64,000 bases of DNA from Hyphomicrobium album (GCF_009708035.1 NZ_WMBQ01000001.1:1989501-2053500), one strand, 5' to 3'. Counted from the stretch's first letter, positions 8,513 to 18,529 are shown. A program made the numbers and translations. The notes: generated by a model from the sequence alone, not told the origin.

Positions 8513-8872
8513 TGCGACGCTCCGCTGCTCCGTCCGGTCGATCCCGGCGGAAAGTGCACGAGGGAATCAGCCGGCGCAAGCTGAGCCCCAGTCATCGTGG
8601 AGCCTCCGACGAAGCGATGCACACGGATTCTCTTGCATGCTGTGTCCACACCAATCTGCTTGCGCCGCTTGCAAAAGCGTGGGCATCGCGACGCGCCCGT
8701 CTCGCCACGGCTCTGCCGCGGGTATAAGAATGGTCCGGCATTAAGAAATTTCGGCGCTAGACGTCGTCGGGGCGTGGTCGCGTCTTGCACCCCGACCGAG
8801 CCGCCTTTAAGACTAGAACCTCCGCCGAAGATACCAAGATCGCCCTCTGGTAGCTTTGCGAGTTGATGCTGG
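8513..8872. other. 360-base gap between divergent genes
   Basis: The left part (8540-8595) holds what looks like the original 5' end of the zinc hydrolase gene in a shifted frame. The remainder should contain the promoters of two divergent genes. I see no RNA gene, repeat or further convincing coding region. Confidence 0.5.
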
Positions 8873-10729
8873 ATGGCGCGTGCTGAGGCGGCAAGGTCTA
8901 TGAAACGCCCGAAGCAATCCATGCGACGTTACACCTGGGCGCTTGCCGTACTGTGCTTCCTCGTCATCCTGCTCGCTGCCCCGCTCCTCTTCAGCGATCG
9001 CTATAGCCGCATCGCGCTCCAGAGCGGCGCGGTCTTCGCTGCCTCGAACAACTCCTACAGTTTGTCGTCGCCGGTTCGCCTGATGAGCGGTCCGACGATA
9101 GAGCTTGAATCCGGAACACTGTCGGTACCGCCGCACCGCACGGGGCTCGCCCGCGGCGGCCAGGTGATCGCCATGCTCATCACGGGCGGGCCGCCGATGA
9201 CGCTGAATGCCGCCACCTTCACGGCCGACTTCTCCGCGCACGAGCCGACGCTCTCGCGTGACACCTCCGGCAACGACATCGCCCCACTCGTCAAGGCGCT
9301 GCAAAAGATGCAGTTCAATGGGCTCGTCGTGCGCGACAGCACGGTGCGGGTGAAGATGGCCGACGGATCGGTTGTCGAGCTGAACAACGTCAACGCCACC
9401 ATCGATTCAAAACCAAACGGGGCAATCCTCGCATCGGGTTCGTTCGACTTCCACGGAGAGAACGTCAGCTTCGACACCGTGATCGGCGCAAGCCTCGATG
9501 CGCAAGGCATGTCGCGCCCTCTCAACGCGTCGTTCAGCGGCGCTCCGCTGACCGCTACGCTGGACGGTAGCTTGATGCTGGGAGAGAACCCGCAGCTGTT
9601 GGCGCCGCAAGCGGAGTTCAAGGCGGCAGATCTGCGCGCGGCGGCCCGCTGGCTCGGCGTGAACTGGCCGGGAGAAGAGGGCTTCGGCGCCTTCCGCGCC
9701 AAGGGCCAGGTGGAATGGGTCGGCCGCAACATCGCCTTCCAGAACGCTGTCCTCGACTTGGACGACAACAACGCCAACGGCACATTCTCGATCAATTTCG
9801 CGGGTGTGCGGCCGACGGTAGAAGGTACGCTCGGCCTCAAGGCGCTCGACCTCACGCAATATTGGAAGAGTGCGGACCCCGCATCGGGAACCGCCGACAG
9901 CCTGCTGGCGATGGTCAGGCGCGCGAGCGGCCTTGAGTTTCCGCTGATCCAGGCCATCGATGCCGACTTCCGCATCTCTTCCGACAGCCTGACGCTGCCG
10001 GCCACCACGATCGGACGCAGCGCCGCCACGGTCTCCTTGCGCGACGGCAAGATGCTCGCCGACATCGCTGAGCTCGAATTCGAGGACGGTACGCGCGGCG
10101 GCGGCCAGATCCGCATCGACATGAGCGGTGCTAATCCGAACTACGGCATGCAAGCCAAGTTCGAGGCAGCCGACGTGGCGCGACCAGCCCAACTCATCTT
10201 TGGTCATCCGACCATTCAGGGGCGCGGCGCCATCACCGTAGATCTAAACGCAACCGGCAACACCGGCGAAAGCCTGCTGCAGTCGCTCGACGGCAAGCTA
10301 TATGTGACGCTGCTGGAGGCCGGTCGCGTCGGCCTCGACATCAACAAGCTCGCCGCACCCGAGAGCCAGCCGCTCACCATCGGAACATGGCAGGACGTGA
10401 GCACCAGCGCCATCTCCGTCGACAAGCTCGACGCCCGCTTCACGGTCAGCAAGGGCGTGCTCCGCACGCAAGCGGTCGAGGCGGTCTCGGGTGCACGGGC
10501 GCTGCGGGCCAGCGGTACGATCAGCTTGCCCGAGCGAAGCCTCGACATGCAGCTTGCCGTCGGCGACGTGACCAAGCCGGCCACTGAAAGCCCGGAAACG
10601 GGAACGACGGTCCTGAAACTGAAGCCGAGCGAGATCATCAGCGTACGCGGGCCGTGGTCGGCACCCGCTGTCAGCACCGGTCCGCCCCTCGACAAGGCCT
10701 CTCAGTACGGGCCGCCGAGCCCCGGCTAG
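8873..10729 (+). CDS. AsmA-like protein (inner-membrane anchored, periplasmic)
   Basis: The 618-residue protein has one N-terminal membrane segment ('WALAVLCFLVILLAAPLLF') after a basic leader, followed by a long beta-rich region. The C-terminal third resembles the AsmA C-terminal domain ('GRGAITVDLNATGNTGESLL', 'LDGKLYVTLLEAGRVGLDI', 'GVLRTQAVEAVSGARALRA'). Family members are anchored in the inner membrane, project into the periplasm and are linked to outer-membrane assembly and lipid transport. Three in-frame ATGs (8873, 8900, 8921) are possible starts; the basic run before the helix is kept by all. It is convergent with glpD, 4 bases apart. Confidence 0.85.
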   Translation: MARAEAARSMKRPKQSMRRYTWALAVLCFLVILLAAPLLFSDRYSRIALQSGAVFAASNNSYSLSSPVRLMSGPTIELESGTLSVPPHRTGLARGGQVIAMLITGGPPMTLNAATFTADFSAHEPTLSRDTSGNDIAPLVKALQKMQFNGLVVRDSTVRVKMADGSVVELNNVNATIDSKPNGAILASGSFDFHGENVSFDTVIGASLDAQGMSRPLNASFSGAPLTATLDGSLMLGENPQLLAPQAEFKAADLRAAARWLGVNWPGEEGFGAFRAKGQVEWVGRNIAFQNAVLDLDDNNANGTFSINFAGVRPTVEGTLGLKALDLTQYWKSADPASGTADSLLAMVRRASGLEFPLIQAIDADFRISSDSLTLPATTIGRSAATVSLRDGKMLADIAELEFEDGTRGGGQIRIDMSGANPNYGMQAKFEAADVARPAQLIFGHPTIQGRGAITVDLNATGNTGESLLQSLDGKLYVTLLEAGRVGLDINKLAAPESQPLTIGTWQDVSTSAISVDKLDARFTVSKGVLRTQAVEAVSGARALRASGTISLPERSLDMQLAVGDVTKPATESPETGTTVLKLKPSEIISVRGPWSAPAVSTGPPLDKASQYGPPSPG

Positions 10730-10733
10730 GCCA

Positions 10734-12218
10734 TCAGAGCAACCGCCCGATGGCCTCCGCCGCAGCGGCGCGCTCATCGGCGCTCATGTGCAATCCGCAC
10801 TTCGTCCGCCGCCAGAGGATATCCTCCGGCTGTCGCGCCCATTCATTGTCGCGCAGGTAGACGACCTCGCGCTCGGTGAGGCCGCCGCCGAGCTGCGCGC
10901 CCAGCCCGGCAGGGCTCTCCGCCCCATCGAGAACGTCCTCGACAAGCGTGCCGTAGCGACGCGCTAGCCTCCCAAGGAACGCCGCGTCGAAGCCGCGATT
11001 GCGCCGGCACATCTCTTTGATGAACCCGGAAAGACCTGCCTGACCAAGATCTCCGCCGGGGAGCGGGGTCGATGCGGTCCACGCCGCCTTCATGCCGGGG
11101 AAGTAGGGTTTGAGTTTTGCCAGCGCCGCTTCGGCGAGACGCCGATAGGTGGTGAGCTTGCCGCCGAGTACGGTGAGCAGCGGAGCGCCGTCGGCCTCGC
11201 TCAGCTCGAAACGGTAGTCGCGCGACACGGCCGCCGCATGGGCCGACGAGTCGTCCTCGTAGAGAGGGCGCACGCCGGCAAACGTCCAGACGATATCGCC
11301 GCGGTTGGGCGGCTCGGCGAAGAACCGGCGCATTACGTCGAGCAGGTAGTCCTGCTCGTCGTCGCCGATCGCCGCGGCTGCCGGATCGCCCGCATACGTG
11401 ATCTCCGTCGTCCCGATGAGCGTGAAGCGCTCCTCGTAGGGAATGGCGAAGACGACGCGGCCGTCGGGGCTTTGGCAAAGGTAGGCATCGTTGGCGCCGG
11501 CGATGCGCGGCACGACGATATGGCTGCCCTTGACCAGACGCAGCGGCGCAGGTTCGACCAGAGTGCCGATGGACCCGCTGACGGCGCGCACCCACGGTCC
11601 CGTCGCGTTGACGAGCGCGCGTCCGCGCACCGTCCGCACGCCGTTGTCGCCCTCGACCTCGACAATCCAGACGCTATCCTCGACGCGCGCCGAGCGGAGC
11701 TGCATGCGCGTCTTGATCACCGCGCCCCTGTCGGCGGCGGCGCGCGCATTGAGCGCCACGAGCCGCGCGTCGTCGACGCGGCAGTCCCAATAGGCGAAGC
11801 CTTGGGTGATATCGCGCGTGAGTGCGTAACCCGCCGGATCGGCGCGCAGGTTCATCGCCGCCGACGCGGGGATTTGCCGCCGTTGGCCGAGGTTGTCGTA
11901 AAGGAAGAGCCCGGCGCGCAGCATCAGCGAGGACCGGCCGCCTGCCGTTTGCGGCAGGATGAATCGCTGCGGCCAGATGATGTGACCGGCGTTGGCCAGC
12001 AGGACCTCGCGTTCCTGCAGTGCCTCGCGCACCAGCCGGAATTCCATGTGTTCCAGATAGCGCAGGCCGCCGTGGATGAGCTTCGAACTCGCCGAGGACG
12101 TTGCCCCCCCGAGATCGGCCTTTTCCACCAGGAGTACGGTGAGGCCGCGTCCGGCGGCATCGGCCGCGATGCCGGCACCATTGATGCCGCCACCGGCAAC
12201 GACGAGGTCGTAGATCAT
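10734..12218 (-). CDS. glpD: aerobic glycerol-3-phosphate dehydrogenase
   Basis: The 494-residue FAD enzyme oxidises sn-glycerol 3-phosphate to dihydroxyacetone phosphate and passes electrons to quinone at the inner membrane. It has an N-terminal dinucleotide-binding motif 'VVAGGGINGAGIAADAAGRG', the GlpD signature 'SSKLIHGGLRYLEHMEFRLV', and a C-terminal DAO_C helical domain ending 'DILWRRTKCGLHMS'. The length is normal for the family. No glpK or glpR is adjacent. It is followed downstream by the convergent AsmA-like gene and preceded, 25 bases away, by the symporter gene on the same strand, so read-through from the symporter is possible. Confidence 0.95.
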   Translation of the reverse strand: MIYDLVVAGGGINGAGIAADAAGRGLTVLLVEKADLGGATSSASSKLIHGGLRYLEHMEFRLVREALQEREVLLANAGHIIWPQRFILPQTAGGRSSLMLRAGLFLYDNLGQRRQIPASAAMNLRADPAGYALTRDITQGFAYWDCRVDDARLVALNARAAADRGAVIKTRMQLRSARVEDSVWIVEVEGDNGVRTVRGRALVNATGPWVRAVSGSIGTLVEPAPLRLVKGSHIVVPRIAGANDAYLCQSPDGRVVFAIPYEERFTLIGTTEITYAGDPAAAAIGDDEQDYLLDVMRRFFAEPPNRGDIVWTFAGVRPLYEDDSSAHAAAVSRDYRFELSEADGAPLLTVLGGKLTTYRRLAEAALAKLKPYFPGMKAAWTASTPLPGGDLGQAGLSGFIKEMCRRNRGFDAAFLGRLARRYGTLVEDVLDGAESPAGLGAQLGGGLTEREVVYLRDNEWARQPEDILWRRTKCGLHMSADERAAAAEAIGRLL

Positions 12219-12243
12219 GCGCGCGACCCTATCACGCCGGAGC

Positions 12244-14148
12244 TTACGGGGCCGTTTCCGCGGCGCGGCGTCCCGCAGGCGCCAGCAGCGACACGACGAC
12301 GAGCGTCACGATACTTGCCGGCACGGCCACAAGCGCCGCCGCAAGCCCGCTGATGCCCCACCAGTCGGCTGAGGATCGCGCATATGCCTCCAGTGCCGTC
12401 CAGGCCGCGTCCTTCGCTGCTCCAGGCTCGGCGGCCGACCAAGCATCCTTCAGCTCACCGAGGTATTCGAGGCCCGACACACCGGCGTTCGAAAGCACGG
12501 CGGTAGCTTCGAAGAACGGCACCGGAAAAACCTGCGGGCCGATAAGGTAGACCAGGGCCACGGCAAGTCCGGCGAGCATCGCCGCAGCAGCACCGTAGCT
12601 GCTCGCGCGTCGCCACCAAAGCGCCGCAAACAGCGCCGGGAACAGCGAAGACGCCACAAGCGTGAAGCTCCAAGTTGCGACTTCGACGATGCCGCCGGGA
12701 TGCGCAACGGCGGCGAACGCGGTCGCAGCGAGCGCCACGGCGGCAACGCCATAAGAGGCGAGGCGCGGCGTGCGCTGCTCGCTGTGCGCATCGGCGTGAT
12801 TTCCAATGACGGCGCGCACGACCGACGTCAGTGGACCCAGCGCAGCCACCAGAGCCGTTGCCAGCGCCGCCGTCGCCATGACGCCGAGCCAGACACTATC
12901 GAGCCCGGTGATTTCGGGTAGCGCGAGCGTCACGATGTCGGGGTCGAGCGCAATGTCCTGCAGGCGCAAGGCAGCGCTCGTGTCGGGCAGTGCCGCGCAA
13001 GCCTGCGCAACCGCTGCAGCATCGGTCGCCGCCTGGCCGCAGACGTGCAACATCCCAAGCTTGCCGTAGGTGAACACCCAGGCGGGCAGGTTGGCGATGG
13101 GCGTGCGGTCGCCGATCAGCGTGGCGATCTGCAGTTTCGCGTACGCCGCCGCGACCGGCGCGAGCGTGAGCAGGAACGCGACGAAGACGAGCGCCCAAAA
13201 AGCCGACCAGCGCACGTCCCGGACCGTGCCGGCGGCCGCGCCCTGCCGGCGCAACAGGCTCGGCAGGGCGGCTACGCCCAGCGCGAGGCCGAGCACGATG
13301 CCGGCAAAGTTGAGAGGCGTCAGCGTCAGGAACGCCGTCATCATCGGCTTCATGTAGGCCGGGTCGGCAAGCTCCTGCTCGAGCAGGCTCTCCTCCAGAC
13401 CCTGCAACTGGGCGAGGGCGTTGCCATAGGCGATCTGCGGCACCGGTAGCCCATACCAGGAAGCCGACAGCATCACGAGCGGCACGAGCACGGCGACAAT
13501 CAGAATTGGAAAGAGAAGCCCGTCGAGCCCACCGCTGCCCCTGCCGCGCACGATGAAGCAGGCGAAGACGGCAAACGCGCCAACGACGATAGCCAATCCG
13601 TAGTCGACACCGAGCAGGCGCGAGCCGATGAGGCCGGTCGCCATCAGCTCGGCGACCAGCAGCGTCAGCATCGATATGCCGACGGCGAGCGCGCAGGCGA
13701 TGCGGGCAGCACGCCCCGGATAGCGTAGGGCGAAGAGATCGGCGAGCGATTGCGCCCCCGTTTGGGCAAAGCGCGGCGCGACGACGAGTTGCAGCAGCAG
13801 GCAACCGGCGCCGAGCCCCAGCGCAAAGGCAAGACCGTCGAAACCCATCGAAAATATTGCGCCGGCGAGCGCCAGAAAGAATGCGCCGGTGACGGTGCCG
13901 ACCGCGATCGTCAGGCCGCCTATCAGGCTGCCCCAATGCGCACGAACACGCGTTCCCGCGACCGCAAGCAGGGCGGCAATGCCGATGCCGAGCGCCCAGT
14001 AGCCGCCGTCGATCCACGTGGCAGCGGCCCCGGCCCTGCCGAAGATGACGAGCACCGCGACGCCGAGCAGGATCGAAACTCCCAAGCCTAGAAACACCGC
14101 CAGCGCACGCATGCGCGACGGCTCGGTGCTCGGGGCGTCGAGCGTCAT
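12244..14148 (-). CDS. sodium/solute symporter (SSS family, VC_2705-like large subunit)
   Basis: The 634-residue protein has about thirteen or more hydrophobic segments and SSS-family features ('ALFALRYPGRAARIACALAV' region, 'DIALDPDIVTLALPEITGL', 'GPLTSVVRAVIGNHADAHSE'). It resembles ActP/PutP-like transporters of the VC_2705 type, which are paired with a small DUF4212 subunit; that subunit is encoded just upstream. The start at 14146-14148 is one base after the stop of the small subunit (TGA-G-ATG), indicating translational coupling. An ATG 21 bases further upstream would overlap the small subunit. The substrate is probably a small carboxylate such as acetate by family analogy; this is not shown by the sequence. 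Confidence 0.88.
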   Translation of the reverse strand: MTLDAPSTEPSRMRALAVFLGLGVSILLGVAVLVIFGRAGAAATWIDGGYWALGIGIAALLAVAGTRVRAHWGSLIGGLTIAVGTVTGAFFLALAGAIFSMGFDGLAFALGLGAGCLLLQLVVAPRFAQTGAQSLADLFALRYPGRAARIACALAVGISMLTLLVAELMATGLIGSRLLGVDYGLAIVVGAFAVFACFIVRGRGSGGLDGLLFPILIVAVLVPLVMLSASWYGLPVPQIAYGNALAQLQGLEESLLEQELADPAYMKPMMTAFLTLTPLNFAGIVLGLALGVAALPSLLRRQGAAAGTVRDVRWSAFWALVFVAFLLTLAPVAAAYAKLQIATLIGDRTPIANLPAWVFTYGKLGMLHVCGQAATDAAAVAQACAALPDTSAALRLQDIALDPDIVTLALPEITGLDSVWLGVMATAALATALVAALGPLTSVVRAVIGNHADAHSEQRTPRLASYGVAAVALAATAFAAVAHPGGIVEVATWSFTLVASSLFPALFAALWWRRASSYGAAAAMLAGLAVALVYLIGPQVFPVPFFEATAVLSNAGVSGLEYLGELKDAWSAAEPGAAKDAAWTALEAYARSSADWWGISGLAAALVAVPASIVTLVVVSLLAPAGRRAAETAP

Positions 14149-14149
14149 C

Positions 14150-14440
14150 TCACGGACCCTTGGCGGCACGGCGATCCTGCCAACGCGCCGACAGAAGGCC
14201 GATAACGACGAAGGCGATCAGGATGCCCTGCGCCGCCATGAAGTAGCCGAGCGGAAACGCTAGCACATCGACGATGTTCAACGCCGGCACGAGCAACGGC
14301 ACGACGAACGCGAACAACGCCCACAACGCCAGCGCCACGAACGGGAATCGCTTGGACTGCTCATCGCCAGAGATTGGGGTTGAGATTGGAGTTTCGCGCA
14401 CTGCGCCCCCGACTCGCTCGTACCAGTGCATGAACCGCAT
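14150..14440 (-). CDS. DUF4212 small subunit of sodium/substrate symporter
   Basis: The 96-residue protein has two transmembrane helices ('FVALALWALFAFVVPLLVPA' and 'PLGYFMAAQGILIAFVVIGL'), preceded by 'MRFMHWYERVGG'. This is the standard DUF4212 layout, in which the 'F..Q....F' segment of the second helix is conserved. It is always found next to an SSS-type symporter, as here, and is regarded as its accessory subunit in the inner membrane. An alternative ATG lies 9 bases downstream at 14431. Confidence 0.88.
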   Translation of the reverse strand: MRFMHWYERVGGAVRETPISTPISGDEQSKRFPFVALALWALFAFVVPLLVPALNIVDVLAFPLGYFMAAQGILIAFVVIGLLSARWQDRRAAKGP

Positions 14441-14731
14441 GAACCCGGTACATGTCGCCAGCCTTTGCGACAGTCTCGTGACGCGGACGGCCGCGAGGGA
14501 ATGGCGGCGTTGAAACTAGAAGGCGGGGCGATACGCTCCCGCATCCCCCCGCCTGGGATCCTCTCCCTAGACTTGGACCCTATTGTTTTTGCATGGCCGA
14601 CTGAGTGGTCCGCGACTCGTCGGCCCGGGCACCATGGGTGAGACGTCCCCCTGCGTCAAGTGATACCGCCCGGTACAAATTCCTGATGCAGTGCAGCGAT
14701 TTGCACAACAATCTTGAGCACGCCGCGCCGA

Positions 14732-15376
14732 CTATGAAACCTCGGGCCGGCACTCGGAATCGGACGGCAGTGGATCGCATTGCTGGTTGCCGGTGCAGGT
14801 GCGCATGGCGTGCTCGACGCTCGTCGAATAGACGCCGTCGACGGCTCCGAAGTAGAGCCCCTGCGAGCGCAATCCGCACTGGTACATTTTCACGATTGGC
14901 GTACCGCCGGCGCGCATGGCCAGGTCGTAGTCGTCGAATGCCGCCTTGGCGTCGCCGAGCGCCTGGCGAATGTGGGCGCGGGTATCGAGCGCGTAGGGGC
15001 TGGCGGGAGAGATCTGCAGCGCCTTCTCCACGTCGGCGATGCCATCGCGCGGCCGGCCGAGCTTGTAGTAGGACCAGGCGCGGTTGTTCAGGGCCAGGGG
15101 ATAGTCGGGGTTGATCTTGAGCGCCTCGTCGTAGTCCTGCAGGGCCTTGTCGAACAGCCCGAGCAGAGAATAGGCGAGCGCCCGCATCCCATGGGCGAGA
15201 CTGCGCTGCTCCTGGGGCAGACCCGGCGTGTCGATCAGGGTCGAGCACCCGCTGATCCGCCGCTGGTTGTCCTCGCTGAGGCAGTCGAGCATCGGGTCGT
15301 CAACCGCCGCCAGCGCAGCGACGCCCAGGAAGCCGAGCATCGCGGCGGCGGCTGCAAAGGTCCGGGCGTAGGCCAT
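14732..15376 (-). CDS. secreted TPR-repeat protein
   Basis: The 214-residue protein has a signal peptide ('TFAAAAAMLGFLGVAALAAV'). It is followed by TPR units around 'RALAYSLLGLFDKALQDYDE', 'LALNNRAWSYYKLGRPRDGI' and 'ALDTRAHIRQALGDAKAAFD'. The C-terminal part ('SQGLYFGAVDGVYSTSVEHA') resembles a peptidoglycan-binding repeat, followed by a Cys pair. It is probably a periplasmic scaffold protein; the partner is unknown. The gene is divergent from coaBC. The 290 bases downstream (14441-14731) show no coding signal. Confidence 0.8.
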   Translation of the reverse strand: MAYARTFAAAAAMLGFLGVAALAAVDDPMLDCLSEDNQRRISGCSTLIDTPGLPQEQRSLAHGMRALAYSLLGLFDKALQDYDEALKINPDYPLALNNRAWSYYKLGRPRDGIADVEKALQISPASPYALDTRAHIRQALGDAKAAFDDYDLAMRAGGTPIVKMYQCGLRSQGLYFGAVDGVYSTSVEHAMRTCTGNQQCDPLPSDSECRPEVS

Positions 15377-15553
15377 TTACGTCCCTCGAAATCAGGCTGC
15401 TCTTTGAAACCACAGGAAACGGGGCCTTATCGAGGCGACGACCGAGCCGGTGGCTTCCGGCGGCGCAAAAGGTAATGCCGGGAACCCGCTTAACCCCTTG
15501 CCGCCGCCGTGTATGCTAGGGTTGGTCTACTGCAATCTTCGAGTGCGTCCCAC

Positions 15554-16798
15554 GTGAAACAACAGCGCATTCTGCTCATCATCGGCGGCGGGATTGCCGC
15601 CTACAAGTGCCTCGACCTGATCCGCCGGCTGCGCGAAGCGGGGGCCAGCGTGCGCGCCGTCATGACGCGGGCGGGGACCCAATTCGTGACGCCGCTATCG
15701 GTCGGCGCGCTGACCAACGAGCGGGTGTTTACCGACCTGTTCGACCTCGACGACGAGCAGGAGATCGGCCATATCCGCCTGTCGCGCGACGCCGACCTGT
15801 TGATCGTCGCGCCGGCGACCGCCGACCTCATCGCCAAGATGGCCGGCGGCCACGCCGACGATCTCGCCTCGACGGTATTGCTGGCGACGGACAAGCCGGT
15901 GCTCGTGGTTCCGGCCATGAACCGGCGCATGTGGCTCAACCCCGCGACGCAGCGCAACGTCGCGCAGTTGCGCGCCGACGGCATGTATTTCGTCGGTCCC
16001 AACACCGGCGAGATGGCCGAACGCGACGAGGCCGGTCCCGGACGCCTCGCCGAGGTGCCGGAGATCATCGTCGCCGCCAACAAGATCCTCGCCGAGCGTC
16101 GCAGCACGCCGGTGGCGCGCCTCATCAAGCGACCGCTGCTCGGCCGGCATGTGCTCGTCACCAGCGGCCCGACGCATGAGCCTATTGATCCCGTGCGCTA
16201 CATCGCCAACCGCTCGTCCGGCAAACAGGGCCACGCGATCGCCCGCGCCGCCGCCGGGCTTGGCGCCCGCGTGACGCTCGTCACCGGGCCGGTGGCGCTG
16301 CCCGATCCGCAGGGGGTCGACGTCGTGCATGTCGAGACGGCGCAGGAGATGTTCCGCGCCGTGGAGCGCAACCTGCCGGCCGACGTCGCGGTGTTCGCCG
16401 CGGCCGTCGCCGATTGGCGGACAGCTGCCGAGGCGCAGCAGAAGCTCAAGAAGTCGGGCGACAAACCCAGCCTCGACCTCGTCGAGAACCCGGACATCCT
16501 GGGCAACGTCGGCAAGCTGCGCTCCGGCCGGCCACTTCTCGTCATCGGCTTTGCCGCCGAGACGGCCAACGTCGCCGGCGAAGCCGCGAGGAAGCGCAAG
16601 TCGAAAGGCGCCGACTGGATCGTCGCCAACGACGTGTCGGCGCCCACAGGAACCTTCGGCGGCGATTCCAACACCGTGCGCCTCGTCACCGCGGATAGCG
16701 CCGAGGACTGGCCACCGCTGAGCAAGGACGAGGTGGCGCTGCGCCTCATGCAGCGCGCCGCCGAGCACCTGGGTCGCGGCGCGGCGGCTGCCGAATGA
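15554..16798 (+). CDS. coaBC: bifunctional phosphopantothenoylcysteine decarboxylase / phosphopantothenate-cysteine ligase
   Basis: The 414-residue protein catalyses two steps of coenzyme A synthesis. The N-terminal flavoprotein (CoaC) starts '[20 protein letters not shown]' and carries '[19 protein letters not shown]' and the conserved 'PAMNRRMW'. The CoaB half begins near '[19 protein letters not shown]' and includes '[15 protein letters not shown]' and 'AAVADWR'. I chose the GTG at 15554, which puts the flavin domain at the usual distance; an in-frame ATG at 15509 would add a 15-residue leader without family support. Its stop overlaps the dut start (ATGA), so the two are translationally coupled. 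Confidence 0.96.
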   Translation: MKQQRILLIIGGGIAAYKCLDLIRRLREAGASVRAVMTRAGTQFVTPLSVGALTNERVFTDLFDLDDEQEIGHIRLSRDADLLIVAPATADLIAKMAGGHADDLASTVLLATDKPVLVVPAMNRRMWLNPATQRNVAQLRADGMYFVGPNTGEMAERDEAGPGRLAEVPEIIVAANKILAERRSTPVARLIKRPLLGRHVLVTSGPTHEPIDPVRYIANRSSGKQGHAIARAAAGLGARVTLVTGPVALPDPQGVDVVHVETAQEMFRAVERNLPADVAVFAAAVADWRTAAEAQQKLKKSGDKPSLDLVENPDILGNVGKLRSGRPLLVIGFAAETANVAGEAARKRKSKGADWIVANDVSAPTGTFGGDSNTVRLVTADSAEDWPPLSKDEVALRLMQRAAEHLGRGAAAAE

Positions 16799-17397
16799 CC
16801 ACAGCGCGTCGACCGGGAAAAAGCGGCGCCGGCGTCCGCGTCGGTGTGGTGCGCCTTGCCCACGGCCGCAGCCTGCCGCTTCCCGCCTATCAGACGAAAG
16901 GCGCCGCCGGCCTCGACTTGCTCGCCGCCCTCGATGTGCAAGCTCCGATGACGCTGGCGCCCGGCGCACGGGTGCTCGTACCCACGGGACTGATCATCGA
17001 GCTGCCACCCGGCTACGAGGCGCAGGTGCGCCCGCGCTCGGGTCTTGCGCTGAACTACGGCGTCACCGTGCTCAACAGCCCGGGCACCATCGACTGCGAC
17101 TACCGCGGTGAGGTGCGCGTCATCCTCGCCAACCTCGGGCAGGCGCCGTTCGAGATTCGCCGCGGCGAGCGCATCGCTCAGCTCGTCGTCAGTCCGGTCA
17201 CGCACGCGGAGCTGATCGAGGTGATCGCGGTCACGGAAACCGCGCGTGGCGCGGGCGGATTCGGCTCGACCGGCAAGAGTGGCGCCAAAGAGAATGAGCG
17301 ATCTCGCAAAGCGGTGCCGGAAAAGAAATCCATCCCATCGCCCGCCAGCGGCTCAAAAAAAACGCGTTCAGCAAAGGCGGGCGCCCGCAATCGCTGA
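16795..17397 (+). CDS. dut: dUTP diphosphatase with an extra basic C-terminal tail
   Basis: The trimeric dUTPase hydrolyses dUTP to dUMP and pyrophosphate, keeping uracil out of DNA. All five motifs are present: 'AAGLDL', 'PRSGLAL', '[11 protein letters not shown]', 'RRGERIAQL' and the P-loop-like '[10 protein letters not shown]'. At 200 residues it is longer than the usual ~150: about 40 residues rich in Lys, Ser, Arg and Ala follow motif V, where the family normally ends. A short N-terminal extension (about 12 residues) is also present. The gene overlaps coaBC by 4 bases, an arrangement common in alphaproteobacteria. Confidence 0.95.
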   Translation: MTTARRPGKSGAGVRVGVVRLAHGRSLPLPAYQTKGAAGLDLLAALDVQAPMTLAPGARVLVPTGLIIELPPGYEAQVRPRSGLALNYGVTVLNSPGTIDCDYRGEVRVILANLGQAPFEIRRGERIAQLVVSPVTHAELIEVIAVTETARGAGGFGSTGKSGAKENERSRKAVPEKKSIPSPASGSKKTRSAKAGARNR

Positions 17398-17514
17398 TCG
17401 CCAGGTCACCTTGACAGCGTCGGCCTTTCGCCCAACGTGCCATCGCAGCCGCCGATGAGACCATTGGCCGCGGCACTCGATCCCGCTCGGCCGCATGACA
17501 CGAGGCACACCCCG

Positions 17515-18516
17515 ATGAACGACACCCCGCAGATTAAGACGCTTGCCGCCACCCAGACCTGGGGCCGTGGCCGCGTCTACGATTCGATTGCCGAGACTAT
17601 CGGGCACACGCCGCTCGTCCGCCTGTCGAAGATCGCGCACGCCGCCAAGGTGAAGGCCGACATTCTCCTGAAGCTCGAGTTCTTCAATCCGCTCTCGTCG
17701 GTGAAGGATCGTATCGGCGTCGCCATGATCGATGCCCTGGAAGCCGACGGGAAGATCACGCCGGGCCGCACGGTGCTCATCGAGCCGACGTCGGGCAACA
17801 CCGGCATCGGCCTCGCCTTCGTCGCGGCGGCGCGCGGCTATCGGCTCATCCTGGTGATGCCGGAAACGATGTCGATGGAACGGCGCAAGATCCTCACCCA
17901 TCTCGGCGCCGAGCTCGAGCTGACGCCCGGCCCCGGCGGCATGCCCACCGCGGTCGAGCGCGCCAACGAGCTCGCCAAAACCATCCCCGGTGCAGTGATC
18001 CCGGGCCAATTCGACAACCCGGCCAACCCGCTCGTGCACGAGAAAACCACGGCGGAAGAGATCTGGAACGACACGAAGGGTAAAGTCGACGCCATCGTCA
18101 TCGGCGTCGGCACCGGCGGCACGCTCACCGGCGTCGCGCGCGTCCTGAAGCCGCGCAAGCCGGACCTGAAGATCATCGCGGTCGAACCGACGACGAGCCC
18201 GGTGCTCTCCGGCAAGCCGCGCGGCCCGCACAAAATCCAAGGCATCGGCGCCGGTTTTATTCCATCGATCCTCGACACCGGACTGATCGACGAGATCGTC
18301 ACCGTGTCGAGCGAGCAGGCGTTCGAGGTGTCGCGCCTCGTCGCCAAGGTGGAAGGCATTCCCGGCGGCATCTCCACCGGCGCCAACGTTGCTGCCGCAT
18401 TGTCGGTCGCGGAGCGACCGGAATACGTCGGCAAGACGATTGTCACCTTCGCGCCGTCGTCGGCCGAGCGCTATTACACCAGCGATCTCTTCCTCGATCC
18501 GAGCAAGCCGACTTGA
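17515..18516 (+). CDS. cysK: cysteine synthase (O-acetylserine sulfhydrylase)
   Basis: The 333-residue PLP enzyme makes cysteine from O-acetylserine and sulfide. The PLP lysine is in 'NPLSSVKDRIG', the substrate loop is 'EPTSGNTGIGLAFVAAARGY', and the phosphate-binding loop is 'GVGTGGTLTG'. 'KIQGIGAGFIP' and 'EGIPGGISTGAN' are also typical of CysK. The ATG at 17515 follows a GAGG site; reading from the ATG at 17437 would add 26 unrelated residues. It ends just before a strong hairpin (18530-18569). The encapsulin and cysteine desulfurase genes follow on the same strand, giving a sulfur-metabolism context. Confidence 0.96.
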   Translation: MNDTPQIKTLAATQTWGRGRVYDSIAETIGHTPLVRLSKIAHAAKVKADILLKLEFFNPLSSVKDRIGVAMIDALEADGKITPGRTVLIEPTSGNTGIGLAFVAAARGYRLILVMPETMSMERRKILTHLGAELELTPGPGGMPTAVERANELAKTIPGAVIPGQFDNPANPLVHEKTTAEEIWNDTKGKVDAIVIGVGTGGTLTGVARVLKPRKPDLKIIAVEPTTSPVLSGKPRGPHKIQGIGAGFIPSILDTGLIDEIVTVSSEQAFEVSRLVAKVEGIPGGISTGANVAAALSVAERPEYVGKTIVTFAPSSAERYYTSDLFLDPSKPT

Positions 18517-18529
18517 GGTGAGCGTCGAT

